Of a DNA stretch of 64,000 nt, positions 18,581-30,172 are shown piece by piece. This DNA comes from Luteimonas sp. BLCC-B24 (GTDB lineage: Bacteria; Pseudomonadota; Gammaproteobacteria; Xanthomonadales; Xanthomonadaceae), in assembly GCF_028550595.1 (NCBI RefSeq), contig NZ_JAQQGN010000010.1, positions 1-64,000 on the forward strand, read 5' to 3'. A model generated the notes under the pieces. That model ran no database searches. It saw only the letters and a list, made by a program, of their open reading frames with translations, and was not told the origin of the DNA. Every line of letters begins with the position of its first letter. The first letter of the stretch is position 1. The translations under genes and the position numbers were made by a program.

Positions 18581-19954
18581 ATGACACAGACACACCAGGC
18601 ACGGCCGCGCCTGTTGGCCACTGCGGTGCTCACCGCACTGATGCTGCCCGGCGCCGCATTCGCGCAGACCGCCAAGGAGCGGGAGCTGGAAGCGCGCGTC
18701 GCGCAGCTCGAGCAGATGGTGCAGCAGCTGGTCGCCCAGCAGCAGCAGACCGAAACCGCAGTGACCGAAGTGCGTACGGCCCAAGCCGCGCAGCCGGCAC
18801 CGGCGCCCGCGGCCGCCACAGGCACCGGCGCTGCGGCACCGATCCAGACGACGACCATCGTGCCGACCTCCGGCTCGACGTTCACCGTCGGCGGCATGAT
18901 CCGCACCGACGGCCTGGTCACCAAGACCACCGACGGCGCGATCGGCAAGGGCACCGCCGGCCGCGACTTCTACGTGCCCGGCGCGATTCCGGTCGGAGGC
19001 AACGGCCCGGACACCTATTCCGACGCGCATCTGAAGTTCTCGCGCCTGTGGTTCGACGCCAGTACCGTGCTCGGCACCGGCGACAGGCTCGGCGCCCGTG
19101 TCGAACTCGATTTCTTCGGCGGCGCGCTCGGCAACTCGGCGGCCACCAACACCTACGGCGCCACGCTGCGCCATGCGTATCTGACCTACAACAACTGGCT
19201 GGTCGGCCAGACCTGGTCGAACTTCATGGACACCGCCGCGTTGATCGACGCGGTCGACTTCGTCGGCCCGACCGATGCGGTCGTGTTCGTGCGCCAGCCG
19301 CAGCTGCGCTACACCAGCGGCCCGTGGGCGGTGTCGATCGAGAGCCCGGAAACCACGGTGCAGCCCTTCGGCGGCGGCGCCCGCGTGATCGCCGGCAACA
19401 ACAGCGCGATTCCCGACGTGGTCGCCCGCTACACCCACAAGGGCGACTGGGGCCACGTCAGCGTCGCCGGCATGGCGCGGCAGCTGAAGTACGAGCCCGT
19501 GGCCGGCAGCAACAGCACCGACACCGGCTTCGGCGCGACCGTCAGCGGCCTGGTCAAGCTCGGCGACAGCACCGACATCCGCTACCAGGTCAGCGGCGGC
19601 GAAGGCATCGGCCGCTACATCGGTCTGGCCACGGTGCAGCAGGATGCGATGGTGGATTCGGCCGGCAATCTCGACGCGCTCGGCGGCTGGGCCGGCTATG
19701 TCGGCCTGCGCCAGGTGTTCAGCCCGCAGGTGCGCGGCAATCTCTACTACGCACGCTCGCAGTGGGACAACGACACCACCTGGACCGGCTTCGGCGTGAC
19801 CCGCAAGGTGCATTCGCTGCACGCCAACATGATCTGGTCGCCGGTGCCGCGCCTGGACTTCGGCGTCGAGGCGATCTGGGGTGAGCGGACGCTCGAGTCC
19901 GGCGTCGACGGCGAGCTGATCCGCCTGCACACGATGGCGCGCTACACGTTCTGA
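18581..19954 (+). CDS. DcaP-type trimeric outer membrane porin
   Basis: This encodes 457 residues from the ATG at 18581, preceded by GGGAGGGGAG. The signal peptide ends at AAFAQ. A short coiled coil (KERELEARVAQLEQMVQQLV) and a Pro/Ala linker come next, then a beta-barrel of alternating strands ending in the terminal Phe (TMARYTF). This is the layout of DcaP-like porins, which take up dicarboxylates and other small anions and trimerise through the N-terminal coiled coil. Its place between acsA and a symporter suggests uptake of acetate or similar acids. Confidence 0.88.
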   Translation: MTQTHQARPRLLATAVLTALMLPGAAFAQTAKERELEARVAQLEQMVQQLVAQQQQTETAVTEVRTAQAAQPAPAPAAATGTGAAAPIQTTTIVPTSGSTFTVGGMIRTDGLVTKTTDGAIGKGTAGRDFYVPGAIPVGGNGPDTYSDAHLKFSRLWFDASTVLGTGDRLGARVELDFFGGALGNSAATNTYGATLRHAYLTYNNWLVGQTWSNFMDTAALIDAVDFVGPTDAVVFVRQPQLRYTSGPWAVSIESPETTVQPFGGGARVIAGNNSAIPDVVARYTHKGDWGHVSVAGMARQLKYEPVAGSNSTDTGFGATVSGLVKLGDSTDIRYQVSGGEGIGRYIGLATVQQDAMVDSAGNLDALGGWAGYVGLRQVFSPQVRGNLYYARSQWDNDTTWTGFGVTRKVHSLHANMIWSPVPRLDFGVEAIWGERTLESGVDGELIRLHTMARYTF

Positions 19955-19960
19955 TCCGGA

Positions 19961-19989
19961 CGCGGATCCGCCGACCGGGTCCGCGCTCC
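19961..19989 (+). terminator. Hairpin after dcaP-like gene
   Basis: Imperfect stem CGCGGATCC / GGGTCCGCG starting seven bases after the stop, without a T-run. It probably slows or partly ends transcription before the symporter genes. Confidence 0.4.
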
Positions 19990-20096
19990 GAACGTCCGCC
20001 GGGACGGGTCAACTGCTTCCAGCGCCGCGCCGGCAGCGGCGCCGCACTGCACCGCCGCTTCGCCATCGCCCATCACGCTTTCGAGGGGGAACGAAC

Positions 20097-20354
20097 ATGT
20101 TGGACAAAACCGCAAGCAACTACTGGAAGGCCAATCTCAGGATCATCGGCATCTGCATGTCGATCTGGGCTCTGGTCTCGTTCGGATTCGGCATCATCCT
20201 GCGGCCGCTGCTCAGCGGCATCCGCATCGGTGGCACCGATCTGGGGTTCTGGTTCGCACAGCAGGGCTCGATCCTGGTCTTCATCGCCCTGATCTTCTTC
20301 TACACCTGGTACATGAACCGGCTCGATCGCGAGTACGGCGTGGACGAGCAATAA
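20097..20354 (+). CDS. DUF4212 small membrane subunit of sodium/solute symporter
   Basis: This encodes 85 residues with two transmembrane segments (around 15-37 and 53-75). It has the family pattern YWKANLRIIG at the start and FYTWYMNRLDREYGV at the end. DUF4212 genes precede SSS-family symporters, as here with 12 bases of spacing, and the product is thought to be an accessory subunit. A GAGGGGGA box lies upstream. Confidence 0.9.
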   Translation: MLDKTASNYWKANLRIIGICMSIWALVSFGFGIILRPLLSGIRIGGTDLGFWFAQQGSILVFIALIFFYTWYMNRLDREYGVDEQ

Positions 20355-20366
20355 GGACCGCGACCC

Positions 20367-22142
20367 ATGGATCAGTTCACCATCAATCTCATCTTCGTCG
20401 TCGGCACGTTCCTGCTCTACATCGGCATCGCGATCTGGGCCCGTGCCGGCTCCACCTCCGAGTTCTATGCGGCCGGCCGCAGCGTCAATCCGGTGGTCAA
20501 CGGCGCCGCCACGGCCGCGGACTGGATGTCGGCGGCCTCGTTCATCTCGATGGCCGGCCTCATCGCGTTCGTGGGCTACGGCAACTCCAGCTATCTGATG
20601 GGCTGGACCGGTGGCTACGTGCTGCTGGCGCTGTTGCTGGCGCCGTACCTGCGCAAGTTCGGCCGCTTCACCGTGCCCGACTTCATCGGTGACCGCTTCT
20701 ACAGCCGCAGTGCGCGTCTGGTGGCGGTGGCGTCGTTGCTGATCATGTCGGTCACCTACGTGATCGGCCAGATGACCGGTGCAGGCGTGGCGTTCTCGCG
20801 CTTCCTGGAAGTCGATGCGACGACCGGCCTGCTGATCGCCTCGGGCGTGGTGTTCGTCTATGCGGTGCTCGGCGGCATGAAGGGCATCACCTACACGCAG
20901 CTCGCGCAGTACGTGGTGCTGATCATCGCCTACACGATCCCGGCGGTGTTCATCTCGCTGCAGCTCACCGGCAACGCGATTCCGCAGCTGGGCCTGTTCT
21001 CCACGCATACCGAATCGGGCCTGCCGCTGCTGGCCAAGCTCGACCAGGTGCTGCTGGAACTGGGCTTCCAGGACTACACCGGCAATCACGGCTCGACGCT
21101 CAACATGGTGCTGTTCACCATGTCGCTGATGATCGGCACCGCCGGTCTGCCGCACGTGATCATCCGCTTTTTCACGGTTCCGAAGGTCTCCGACGCACGC
21201 AAGTCGGCGGGCTGGGCGCTGGTGTTCATCGCCCTGCTCTACACCGTGGCCCCGGCCGTGGGTGCGATGGCGCGTCTGAACATCATCACCACGATCTATC
21301 CCCAAGGCACCGAGAACGCGTCGATCACCTACGACGAGCGTCCGGACTGGATGCACAACTGGGAACAGACCGGCCTGCTGAAGTTCGAGGATCTCAACGG
21401 CGACGGTCGCATCCAGTACTACAACGGCGCGAACGAGGAGTTCGCCGCAGTCGCCGAGTCGCGCGGCTGGGCGGGCAACGAAATGGTGACCTTCAACCAG
21501 GACATCCTGGTGCTGGCCAATCCCGAGATCGCGCAGCTGCCCGGCTGGGTGGTGGGCCTGATCGCCGCGGGCGGTCTGGCGGCAGCCTTGTCGACGGCGG
21601 CAGGCCTGCTGCTGGCGATCTCGTCGGCCATCAGCCACGACCTGATCAAATCCACCTTCAAACCGAACATCTCGGAGAAGGGGGAACTGCTCGCGGCGCG
21701 CATCTCGATGGCGGTGGCGATCGTGGTGGCGACCTGGCTGGGACTCAATCCACCCGGCTTCGCCGCACAGACGGTCGCACTGGCATTCGGGCTCGCGGCA
21801 TCGTCGCTGTTCCCGGCGATCATGATGGGCATCTTCTACAAGCGCATGAACTCCACTGGCGCCATCGTGGGCATGCTCGTGGGTCTGATCTCGACCTGCC
21901 TGTACATCTTCACGTACCTGGGCTGGTTCTTCATTCCCGAGACCAACATGCTGCCCAACACGCCCGACAACTGGCTGTTCGGCATCTCGCCGCTGTCGTT
22001 CGGTGCGGTGGGTGCGATGCTCAACTTCATCGCGGCCTACGTGACCATGCTGTTCACCAAGCCGACGCCGGAGCGCGTGCAGGAGCTCGTGGAGAGCATC
22101 CGCGTGCCCCGCGGCGCCGGGGCCGCCGTGAATCACCACTGA
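20367..22142 (+). CDS. Sodium/solute symporter (SSS family), probable acetate or monocarboxylate permease
   Basis: This encodes 591 residues with about 13 membrane segments. SSS signatures are FYAAGRSVNPVVNG and ADWMSAASFISMAGL at the N-terminus and GLAAALSTAAGLLLAISSAI in the later core. A large soluble loop at residues 325-385 contains an EF-hand-like DLNGDGRIQYY at about 342, a feature of the DUF4212-linked subfamily. Next to acsA and a porin, acetate or a related monocarboxylate is the likely substrate. The stop is followed by a terminator. Confidence 0.9.
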   Translation: MDQFTINLIFVVGTFLLYIGIAIWARAGSTSEFYAAGRSVNPVVNGAATAADWMSAASFISMAGLIAFVGYGNSSYLMGWTGGYVLLALLLAPYLRKFGRFTVPDFIGDRFYSRSARLVAVASLLIMSVTYVIGQMTGAGVAFSRFLEVDATTGLLIASGVVFVYAVLGGMKGITYTQLAQYVVLIIAYTIPAVFISLQLTGNAIPQLGLFSTHTESGLPLLAKLDQVLLELGFQDYTGNHGSTLNMVLFTMSLMIGTAGLPHVIIRFFTVPKVSDARKSAGWALVFIALLYTVAPAVGAMARLNIITTIYPQGTENASITYDERPDWMHNWEQTGLLKFEDLNGDGRIQYYNGANEEFAAVAESRGWAGNEMVTFNQDILVLANPEIAQLPGWVVGLIAAGGLAAALSTAAGLLLAISSAISHDLIKSTFKPNISEKGELLAARISMAVAIVVATWLGLNPPGFAAQTVALAFGLAASSLFPAIMMGIFYKRMNSTGAIVGMLVGLISTCLYIFTYLGWFFIPETNMLPNTPDNWLFGISPLSFGAVGAMLNFIAAYVTMLFTKPTPERVQELVESIRVPRGAGAAVNHH

Positions 22143-22162
22143 TTCCGGTACCCGCGTGACCC

Positions 22163-22199
22163 ACGGCCCGTCCTTCGCTCTGCGAGGGGCGGGCCGTTC
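22163..22199 (+). terminator. Terminator after the symporter gene
   Basis: Eleven-base stem (ACGGCCCGTCC with GGGCGGGCCGT, one mismatch) and a loop of about 13 bases, followed by TTCC. It ends the porin/symporter block. Confidence 0.7.
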
Positions 22200-22366
22200 C
22201 ATATCCGCAGCCGGGTTCCGCCCCGGGTGCGGACGTCCGCTGCACCGGGGACGTCGACGGCCGGGCGTGCGCGCCCGCGCACGCCGTCGCGGATCCCACC
22301 GATACTTGGGCGATCGCCCTCGCCGCGCGGCCCTCGCCTCGCGGCCACGCTCTGACAGGACCTTCC

Positions 22367-22885
22367 ATGCTGCTGGAATTCATCGCCATCATCGCCGCCG
22401 GCTTCGGCCTGGCCGGCCTCGCCCTGATGCTCAACGTGCTCCTCCGCAAGCGCCTGCCGGGCTGGGTGATGCCCGCCTCGGCCGGCGTCGGCATGCTCGC
22501 AATGGCCGTATGGCTGGAGTATTCGTGGCTCGACCGGGTCACGGCCAACTACCCGCAGGAGGTGGAGGTGGCGTCCACCAATGCAGTGCGCGCCTGGTAC
22601 CGCCCGTGGACCTTCGTCGTGCCCCAGGTCAACCGCCTGATCGCGATCGACCACCGCTTCGACCGGCGCAATCCCGCGCACCCCGATCAGGTGCTGACCC
22701 AGGTGCTGCTGGTCGGTCGCTGGGAACCGTCGCGCCAGTTCGCCGTGGTCTTCGACTGCGCGGCCCGGCGCCGCGCCGACCTCGTCGATCAGGTCCGTTT
22801 CGCCGAAGACGGCTCGCTCGAGAACGCGCAATGGCGCGTGCTGCGCGAGGACGATCCGGTGCTGCGCGCCGCCTGCCGCGCCTGA
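22367..22885 (+). CDS. Conserved membrane protein of unknown function
   Basis: This encodes 172 residues. Two hydrophobic segments near the N-terminus (about 4-24, and 32-50 with VMPASAGVGMLAMAVWL) are followed by a soluble domain of about 120 residues with RPWTFVVPQVNRLIAIDHR. No domain is recognised. It stands alone between the symporter terminator and the convergent EF-hand gene. Confidence 0.7.
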   Translation: MLLEFIAIIAAGFGLAGLALMLNVLLRKRLPGWVMPASAGVGMLAMAVWLEYSWLDRVTANYPQEVEVASTNAVRAWYRPWTFVVPQVNRLIAIDHRFDRRNPAHPDQVLTQVLLVGRWEPSRQFAVVFDCAARRRADLVDQVRFAEDGSLENAQWRVLREDDPVLRAACRA

Positions 22886-23080
22886 GCAAGCCGCCCGGAC
22901 CGCGTGCCGCCCGCATTCCAGCCGGAATCGGCTCGCCTCATGCGTGACGTATGCCGCTGCCGGTCGTGCGGCCCCGTATGACGCGGCGGGCATCGTCCCG
23001 GTTGCGCACGCCATTCCGACCGCGGGCGCCGCGCGCAACACACCCCAGTGCCCGTTGGTGCCCGGGCGTCACGCCGCCGC

Positions 23081-23443
23081 TCAGCGCTGCGGCGGTGCCG
23101 CGAGTTCGCGGGTATCTAGAAAGCCGTCGCGGTTGATGTCCTGGCGGTTGAACGCGGCCGCCAGCTTGGCCATGTGTTCGGCCAGCGTGATCGGGCGACC
23201 CTTGCCGCCCGGCAATTCCTCGGGCGCCAGCACGCCGTCGCCGTTGCGGTCCATCTGGTCGAACGCATAGCGCATCCAGGCCTGGTACTCGGCCAGCGAG
23301 ACGCGGCCGTCGCCGTCGGTGTCCATGCGCTCGAGGTAATCGCGCGTCTGGGTGACCTGGGCCGATGCCGCGCCGGCCAGTCCCATCGACAGCAGGACCG
23401 CGCATGCCCAGGCCGGCTTTCGAGCGGGCGCGACACGCGGCAC
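23081..23443 (-). CDS. Secreted EF-hand protein
   Basis: Three calcium-binding loops are clear: DTDGDGRVSLAEY, DRNGDGVLAPEE and DINRDGFLDTRE, each with the D-x-D/N-x-D-G spacing. Before them lies a hydrophobic stretch (AWACAVLLSMGLAGAASAQ) that fits a Sec signal peptide. No ATG precedes it; the best start is the GTG at 23443, giving 120 residues and overlapping the desaturase stop. An internal ATG (23386) would cut the signal peptide. Transcription continues from the desaturase gene. Confidence 0.75.
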   Translation of the reverse strand: MPRVAPARKPAWACAVLLSMGLAGAASAQVTQTRDYLERMDTDGDGRVSLAEYQAWMRYAFDQMDRNGDGVLAPEELPGGKGRPITLAEHMAKLAAAFNRQDINRDGFLDTRELAAPPQR

Positions 23444-23460
23444 GTCGGGCAGCCGCGCGC

Positions 23461-24669
23461 TCAGGCGCGAACGCTCTGCAGCGAATACCCCTTCAGCCGC
23501 GCCGAATACTCCTGCAGCGCGCGGATGCCCGTGGCCTCGGCCTCGCGGCACCAGGCCTGCAGGTGATGCAGGGCATCGGCCGCATTGTGCGAACGCGCTT
23601 CGAGCACCGCCGACAGGCGCGCACGGTATTCGACCAGGGTGCGGATGCGCGGACGCTGGTCCACCCATTGCTGGAGCTGAGCACGCGCGTCGGGCTGCAG
23701 CCATCGGCCGTCGTCCACCAGGCCCTTGCGCAGCTTGCGGGGCAACAGCGCGCGCAGCCGGGCACCGGCGGCCTGCGCTTCTTCGCGCAGCGCCGGTGTC
23801 AGCACGTTGCGCTGGTAGTCGGTCATGGCCTGGAAGCGGTGCGTGAGCAGCGCCTTCATCGTGTCGGTATCCGGGACGTGGATGTTCGGGCGCACATCGA
23901 GCGACGGCGCGACCCGGAGCACCTTGGCCAGGCCGACGGACTCGAGGCCACGGATCACCATCCAGCCGATGTCGAATTCCCACTTGCGCAGCGCGAACTT
24001 CGCCGACGAGGGAAACGCGTGGTGGTTGTTGTGCAGTTCCTCGCCTCCGATCCATACGCCCCACGGGGTGAGGTTGGTCGCGGTGTCGGTGGTCTCGAAG
24101 TTGCGGTAGCCCCACCAGTGGCCCAGCCCGTTGACGACACCCGCGGCCCAGAACGGGATCCATGCCATCTGGATCGCCCACACGGCAACGCCCTTGAAGC
24201 CGAACAACGCGAAGCTGACGAACAGCAGCAGCGTCGGGCCGAAGGTCGCCCACGGCGTGTAGAGCCTGCGTTCGATCCAGTCGTTCGGCGCGCCCTTGCC
24301 GTACTGCTCGATGTCGGCGCGCATGCCGCGCGCCTCGCGGTACAGCTCCACGCCTTTCCAGAACACGGTCCTGATGCCCTTGAAGCGCGGGCTGTGCGGA
24401 TCGTCCTCGGTCTCGCACTTGGCGTGATGCTTGCGATGGATCGCCACCCACTCGCGCGTGATCATCGACGTGGTGAGCCACGTCCAGAACCGGAAGAAGT
24501 GCGCGATCACCGGATGGAAATCGACACCGCGATGTGCCTGGCTGCGGTGCAGGTACAAGGTGACGGCGAAGATCGTCAGCTGCGTGGCGATCAGCAGATA
24601 CACCAGCATCGCGCCCCAGCCGAACTGGAGCAGGCCACCGGAGAGAAACTCGGACAGGGAAGCGGACAT
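23461..24669 (-). CDS. Acyl-CoA/fatty acid desaturase
   Basis: This encodes 402 residues from the ATG at 24669. Membrane di-iron desaturase histidine boxes are present: HRSQAHR at 41-47, HRKHHAKCE at 78-86 and HNNHH later, with four membrane segments between them. Family members place a cis double bond, usually at delta-9, in acyl chains to keep membranes fluid. The C-terminal 120 residues are an extra soluble helical region (LRKGLVDDGRWLQPDARAQL) found in some delta-9 enzymes of this group. The exact regiospecificity cannot be read from sequence. Confidence 0.92.
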   Translation of the reverse strand: MSASLSEFLSGGLLQFGWGAMLVYLLIATQLTIFAVTLYLHRSQAHRGVDFHPVIAHFFRFWTWLTTSMITREWVAIHRKHHAKCETEDDPHSPRFKGIRTVFWKGVELYREARGMRADIEQYGKGAPNDWIERRLYTPWATFGPTLLLFVSFALFGFKGVAVWAIQMAWIPFWAAGVVNGLGHWWGYRNFETTDTATNLTPWGVWIGGEELHNNHHAFPSSAKFALRKWEFDIGWMVIRGLESVGLAKVLRVAPSLDVRPNIHVPDTDTMKALLTHRFQAMTDYQRNVLTPALREEAQAAGARLRALLPRKLRKGLVDDGRWLQPDARAQLQQWVDQRPRIRTLVEYRARLSAVLEARSHNAADALHHLQAWCREAEATGIRALQEYSARLKGYSLQSVRA

Positions 24670-24941
24670 GGCGCGCGCGGCTTGATGAGGTGAACGCGTC
24701 CATGATGCGTCCGGCCCCGGGGCTTTGCCATCCCTGCGAGACCGTATGGGGCCACGGGGGTTCAGTCTCGCCGCGCCGCAGTCCGCATTCAGCGCGGCGC
24801 CACATCGCACCGCGCCACCGGCGTGTTTGCTGCCCGGTGCATTCGCCCCGCATCGCAGCACGCCTGCCGGCGAACCCTGTGCGATAGTCGGCGCGCATCA
24901 CCGCTGTTCAGTCTTGGCATACCGACTCTGGGAGGGGTTCC

Positions 24942-26993
<2,052 letters not shown>

Positions 26994-27107
26994 TGTCGCC
27001 CGGCGCAGGACGACAGCACGTCCCTCATCGGCACGGGTGAGGGGCGCAGCAGGTCAGGGCCGGCCTGCCCCGCGTCGCCACGCGCACGCCTCGCGCGGCG
27101 CGCGTGC

Positions 27108-27770
27108 TCACTGGAAAGCGTGCGCAGCAAGATCGAACCACGGCGTGCACACGAGACGCTGCCGGTCCGCCAGTTCGAAACTCGCCTGCCAGACCTCGAC
27201 CCCACCCACGCGCTCCGGGCTGCTGAAGGACGCGGGATCGAATTCCACGACGCCCAGGCACCAGCGCAGGCGCTTCGGCGGATCGAGTGTCGTCGGCGAG
27301 GCGCGGAAGCGGCCTTCGAGCACGCCGCCGGCGTCGACCCGGGCGGCCAGCGGCACCGGCGGAAGCGTCGGCGAGGGCGACGGCAGGGCGCGCGCGATAT
27401 GGGACAGGGTGACGTCGCCCGCACCCTCATCACGCGTGCCCGGCGCGCCGACGTCGCCCGTCGCCTGTCGACCCGTCAACACGCCATGGCGGTCGCCGCG
27501 GTCGAATACCGCCAGCGGCGTCGCGCCGGTGTTCTGCAGCCGGTAGCGCACCTCGACCGGCGCGCCCGGCCGCACGTCGAATTCGACGTCGAGGGCGACG
27601 CCATCCGCGTCGATCCGGGTGCTCTGGGCTGACATTTCGGAGGTCTCGCTGGCGTGGGAGGCGCGGGCGTTCGGCGTCTGCGCACAGGCGGTGGAGGCGA
27701 TCGCAAGAGACAGTGCCACGATCACGGCAAGCCGGGAACGAACGGATCGACACGGGGCGTCGGATGGCAT
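27108..27770 (-). CDS. Exported protein of unknown function
   Basis: This encodes 220 residues with an N-terminal export signal (LAVIVALSLAIASTACAQ); the Cys could make it a lipoprotein, though the lipobox is not ideal. A Ser/Thr-rich linker precedes a beta-rich domain (VEVRYRLQNTGATPLAVFDR) that resembles the immunoglobulin-like fold used to describe non-canonical ligand or chaperone domains. Two cysteines near the end may pair. No family name can be given. Confidence 0.65.
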   Translation of the reverse strand: MPSDAPCRSVRSRLAVIVALSLAIASTACAQTPNARASHASETSEMSAQSTRIDADGVALDVEFDVRPGAPVEVRYRLQNTGATPLAVFDRGDRHGVLTGRQATGDVGAPGTRDEGAGDVTLSHIARALPSPSPTLPPVPLAARVDAGGVLEGRFRASPTTLDPPKRLRWCLGVVEFDPASFSSPERVGGVEVWQASFELADRQRLVCTPWFDLAAHAFQ

Positions 27771-27875
27771 ACGGGGTCCTCGGACGACGGCAGGCGCCAG
27801 CGTAGCGACGCGCGCGGCGCCGCGTGTTCACATCGCGTCACGCGGTGCCGCAGACGGCGCGCGAAGCCCGCTCAC

Positions 27876-29423
27876 TCAGGGCAGTGCGTAGCTCGGGCGT
27901 TGCTCGAATCCCATTTCGCCGCGCATGCCGTTCTCGGTCAATGCCTGCGGATTGGAACTGGTGACCCGCCCGTTGCCGTAGTCGTACTCGGGATGACTGC
28001 TGGGCAGGCCGACGGCCTGGCGCTCGAGATTGGGCACCCCGGCCGCGGCATCACGCGCGTCGTCGGGCGTCGCGGTGCCGGTGAACGCCCCCGGCATGAA
28101 GGTGCCGGTGACGCCGTTGAAGGCGTGCGACATCTCGTGATACAGGATCACCGACGGCGCCGGCAGATCCTCGACGAAGAACTGCGGGTTGTAGGAGATC
28201 GTCACGTCGGTCGCCGGCCCGGCCTGCCCGTTCCGGATGTAGCCGGGCACCATGCTGGCGTAGCCGTTCTGCTCGTTCTGCAATTCGCGGATGGTCACGA
28301 CATGCCCGCTCGCGGCCGCCTGGTCGAATTCGGCCAGCATCTGCTGCCCATTGGGCGAGGCGCGCAGCATGTCGATATCGGCCTGCACACGGCTCACGAA
28401 CGCCTCGGTCCCTTCGATACGCACGCTGCGGCCGAGGGCGGGATCGATGGCGACGTTGACCACGGTGGTCCGCCCGCCGTTCTCTGCGCTGATGCGGTCG
28501 CCGATCGCCTCGCTGGCGTAGACCACCGCGTTGCCGCCCTGGTTGACGACGGTGCTGTCGGCGCCGGCATACACGCGTGTGTCGCCGGTCCCGGTGAGGA
28601 TGGTGTTGGTGCCGGTGCCGCCGATCAGCACATTGTTGCCGGCCACGCCCTCGATCCGGTCGTCGCCCGCACCGCCGTCGACGTAGTCGATGCCCCGGCC
28701 GGCGGTGATGCGGTCCGCGCCGTCGCCGCCGTAGAGCACGTTGCGACCCGCACCGTCGACGCGGAGGGTGTCGTCGCCGGCGCCGCCGTCGACGTAGTTG
28801 TTGCCGGCACCGACGGTGATCGTGTCGCTGCCGGTGCCGCCGGTGATGCGGTCGTTCCCCGAGCCGAGCGCGGTGATGGTGTTGTCGCCGCTGCCCCCTT
28901 CGATGACGAAGTTCACCGCCACGCCTTCGGCCACCTCGATGGTGTCGTCGCCGTCGCCGCCGCGGATGGTGATCTCCTGGCCCGAGGCCAGTTCCACTGC
29001 GTACTGTTCGCCGTTCACCTCGAGGGCGAGCGCGCCATCGCGGCCGGGCGTGACGCGCACGCGGTCGTTGCCGTTCCCGGTGGCGATCACCAGCTGGTCG
29101 GACACGGCGTACAGCTGGCCGCCCTGCTCGACCGCGGTGCGTTCACGGGTGATCGTCACCTCGGCCGACTGGTGCAGCGGATCGATCAGCACCGGTTTGC
29201 CATCGGTGGTCTGCGAGCGCGTGCGCCCGCCTTCGTTCGTGGCCTCGCCGTCGATGCGGGTGGCGCCCGCGTCCGCGCCGCCGTTCGTGCCCGTGCGGTC
29301 GGCCGCCGGGTCCCACGGCGTCTGTCCGATCATGCCCGGATCGAGACGGGCCTGCGGGTCGAACGAGGGTTCCCACACGCTGGCGCGGGTCTGGGAGGCG
29401 GACTGCGGATCGAACGAGGTCAT
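27876..29423 (-). CDS. Beta-roll protein with C-terminal M91-like zinc metallopeptidase domain
   Basis: About 515 residues from the ATG at 29423; upstream in-frame ATGs at 29459 and 29486 are possible. Residues 100-300 are RTX-like beta-roll repeats (GGAGDDTLRV, GGDGADRITAG, GGAGDDRIEG). The C-terminal part has the zinc motif HEMSH at about residue 429 and a conserved tail (NLERQAVGLP, TENGMRGEMG) as in peptidase family M91, known from the type III effectors NleD and HopH1. There is no Sec signal; a type I or III secretion signal may exist. No transporter gene adjoins it. Confidence 0.78.
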   Translation of the reverse strand: MTSFDPQSASQTRASVWEPSFDPQARLDPGMIGQTPWDPAADRTGTNGGADAGATRIDGEATNEGGRTRSQTTDGKPVLIDPLHQSAEVTITRERTAVEQGGQLYAVSDQLVIATGNGNDRVRVTPGRDGALALEVNGEQYAVELASGQEITIRGGDGDDTIEVAEGVAVNFVIEGGSGDNTITALGSGNDRITGGTGSDTITVGAGNNYVDGGAGDDTLRVDGAGRNVLYGGDGADRITAGRGIDYVDGGAGDDRIEGVAGNNVLIGGTGTNTILTGTGDTRVYAGADSTVVNQGGNAVVYASEAIGDRISAENGGRTTVVNVAIDPALGRSVRIEGTEAFVSRVQADIDMLRASPNGQQMLAEFDQAAASGHVVTIRELQNEQNGYASMVPGYIRNGQAGPATDVTISYNPQFFVEDLPAPSVILYHEMSHAFNGVTGTFMPGAFTGTATPDDARDAAAGVPNLERQAVGLPSSHPEYDYGNGRVTSSNPQALTENGMRGEMGFEQRPSYALP

Positions 29424-29604
29424 GGCCGGGGCACCTGGGCGAGTGGATCGGAGGTCCATATGTACGCCGCCGTATGGCGCGGCCACACTGGGGCGTGCCC
29501 TTGGTCGGACGCCGGTCCGACCGTTGCAGCCGAAACCGTCGATCGCCGCAGCGCAGCATCGTTGGCCTTAGAATGGCGCCCCTTTCACGTCAATGGATCG
29601 CAGC

Positions 29605-30135
29605 ATGGGCCTCGACTCCGTCCCCACCGGCAAGAACCCGCCGGACGAAATCAACGTCATCATCGAGATCCCGAAGGATGCCGAGCCCGTCAAGTACGAG
29701 GTCGACAAGGAGAGCGGCGCGATCTTCGTCGACCGCATCCTGTCCACGCCGATGCGCTATCCCTGCAATTACGGCTACGTGCCCAACACCGTCTGCGGCG
29801 ACGGCGATCCGGCCGACGTGCTGGTGGTGCTGCCGCTGCCGCTGATCCCGGGTTCGGTGATCCGCTGCCGTCCGGTCGGCGTGCTGAAGATGACCGACGA
29901 GGCCGGCAGCGACGAGAAGATCCTCGCCGTACCGGTGGAGAAGGTGTTCGGCGGCTACGCCCATGTCGACGACCTGGACAAGGTGTCCGGCCACTGGCTC
30001 GAGCGCATCGGCCACTTCTTCGAGCACTACAAGGATCTCGAGAAGGGCAAGTGGGTCAAGATCAGCGGCTGGGGTGATGCGGCCGAGGCCAAGGCACTGC
30101 TCACCGACGCGATCGCCGCCTACAAGGCGCAGTAA
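29605..30135 (+). CDS. ppa: Inorganic pyrophosphatase (family I)
   Basis: This encodes 176 residues from the ATG at 29605, which gives the family N-terminus MGLDSVPTGKNPP; an ATG four codons earlier is also open. It hydrolyses pyrophosphate in the cytoplasm with Mg2+. The active-site signature DGDPADVLVVLPLP is present, with MRYPCNYGYVPNT before it and the later HFFEHYKDLEKGKWV. Divergent from the beta-roll peptidase gene and followed by a hairpin. Confidence 0.97.
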   Translation: MGLDSVPTGKNPPDEINVIIEIPKDAEPVKYEVDKESGAIFVDRILSTPMRYPCNYGYVPNTVCGDGDPADVLVVLPLPLIPGSVIRCRPVGVLKMTDEAGSDEKILAVPVEKVFGGYAHVDDLDKVSGHWLERIGHFFEHYKDLEKGKWVKISGWGDAAEAKALLTDAIAAYKAQ

Positions 30136-30172
30136 CCACTGCGCGGGCGCAGCGCCCGTCACAGTTCCCGAC

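Noticed and set aside
21391..21423. Separate EF-hand gene inside the symporter
   Set aside because: The motif is in frame within the symporter loop and has no start, signal or stop of its own.
28600..28900. Short-period repeats that could suggest a CRISPR array
   Set aside because: The repeats are in frame and encode the GGxGxDxI units of the beta-roll; there are no unique spacers between identical repeats.
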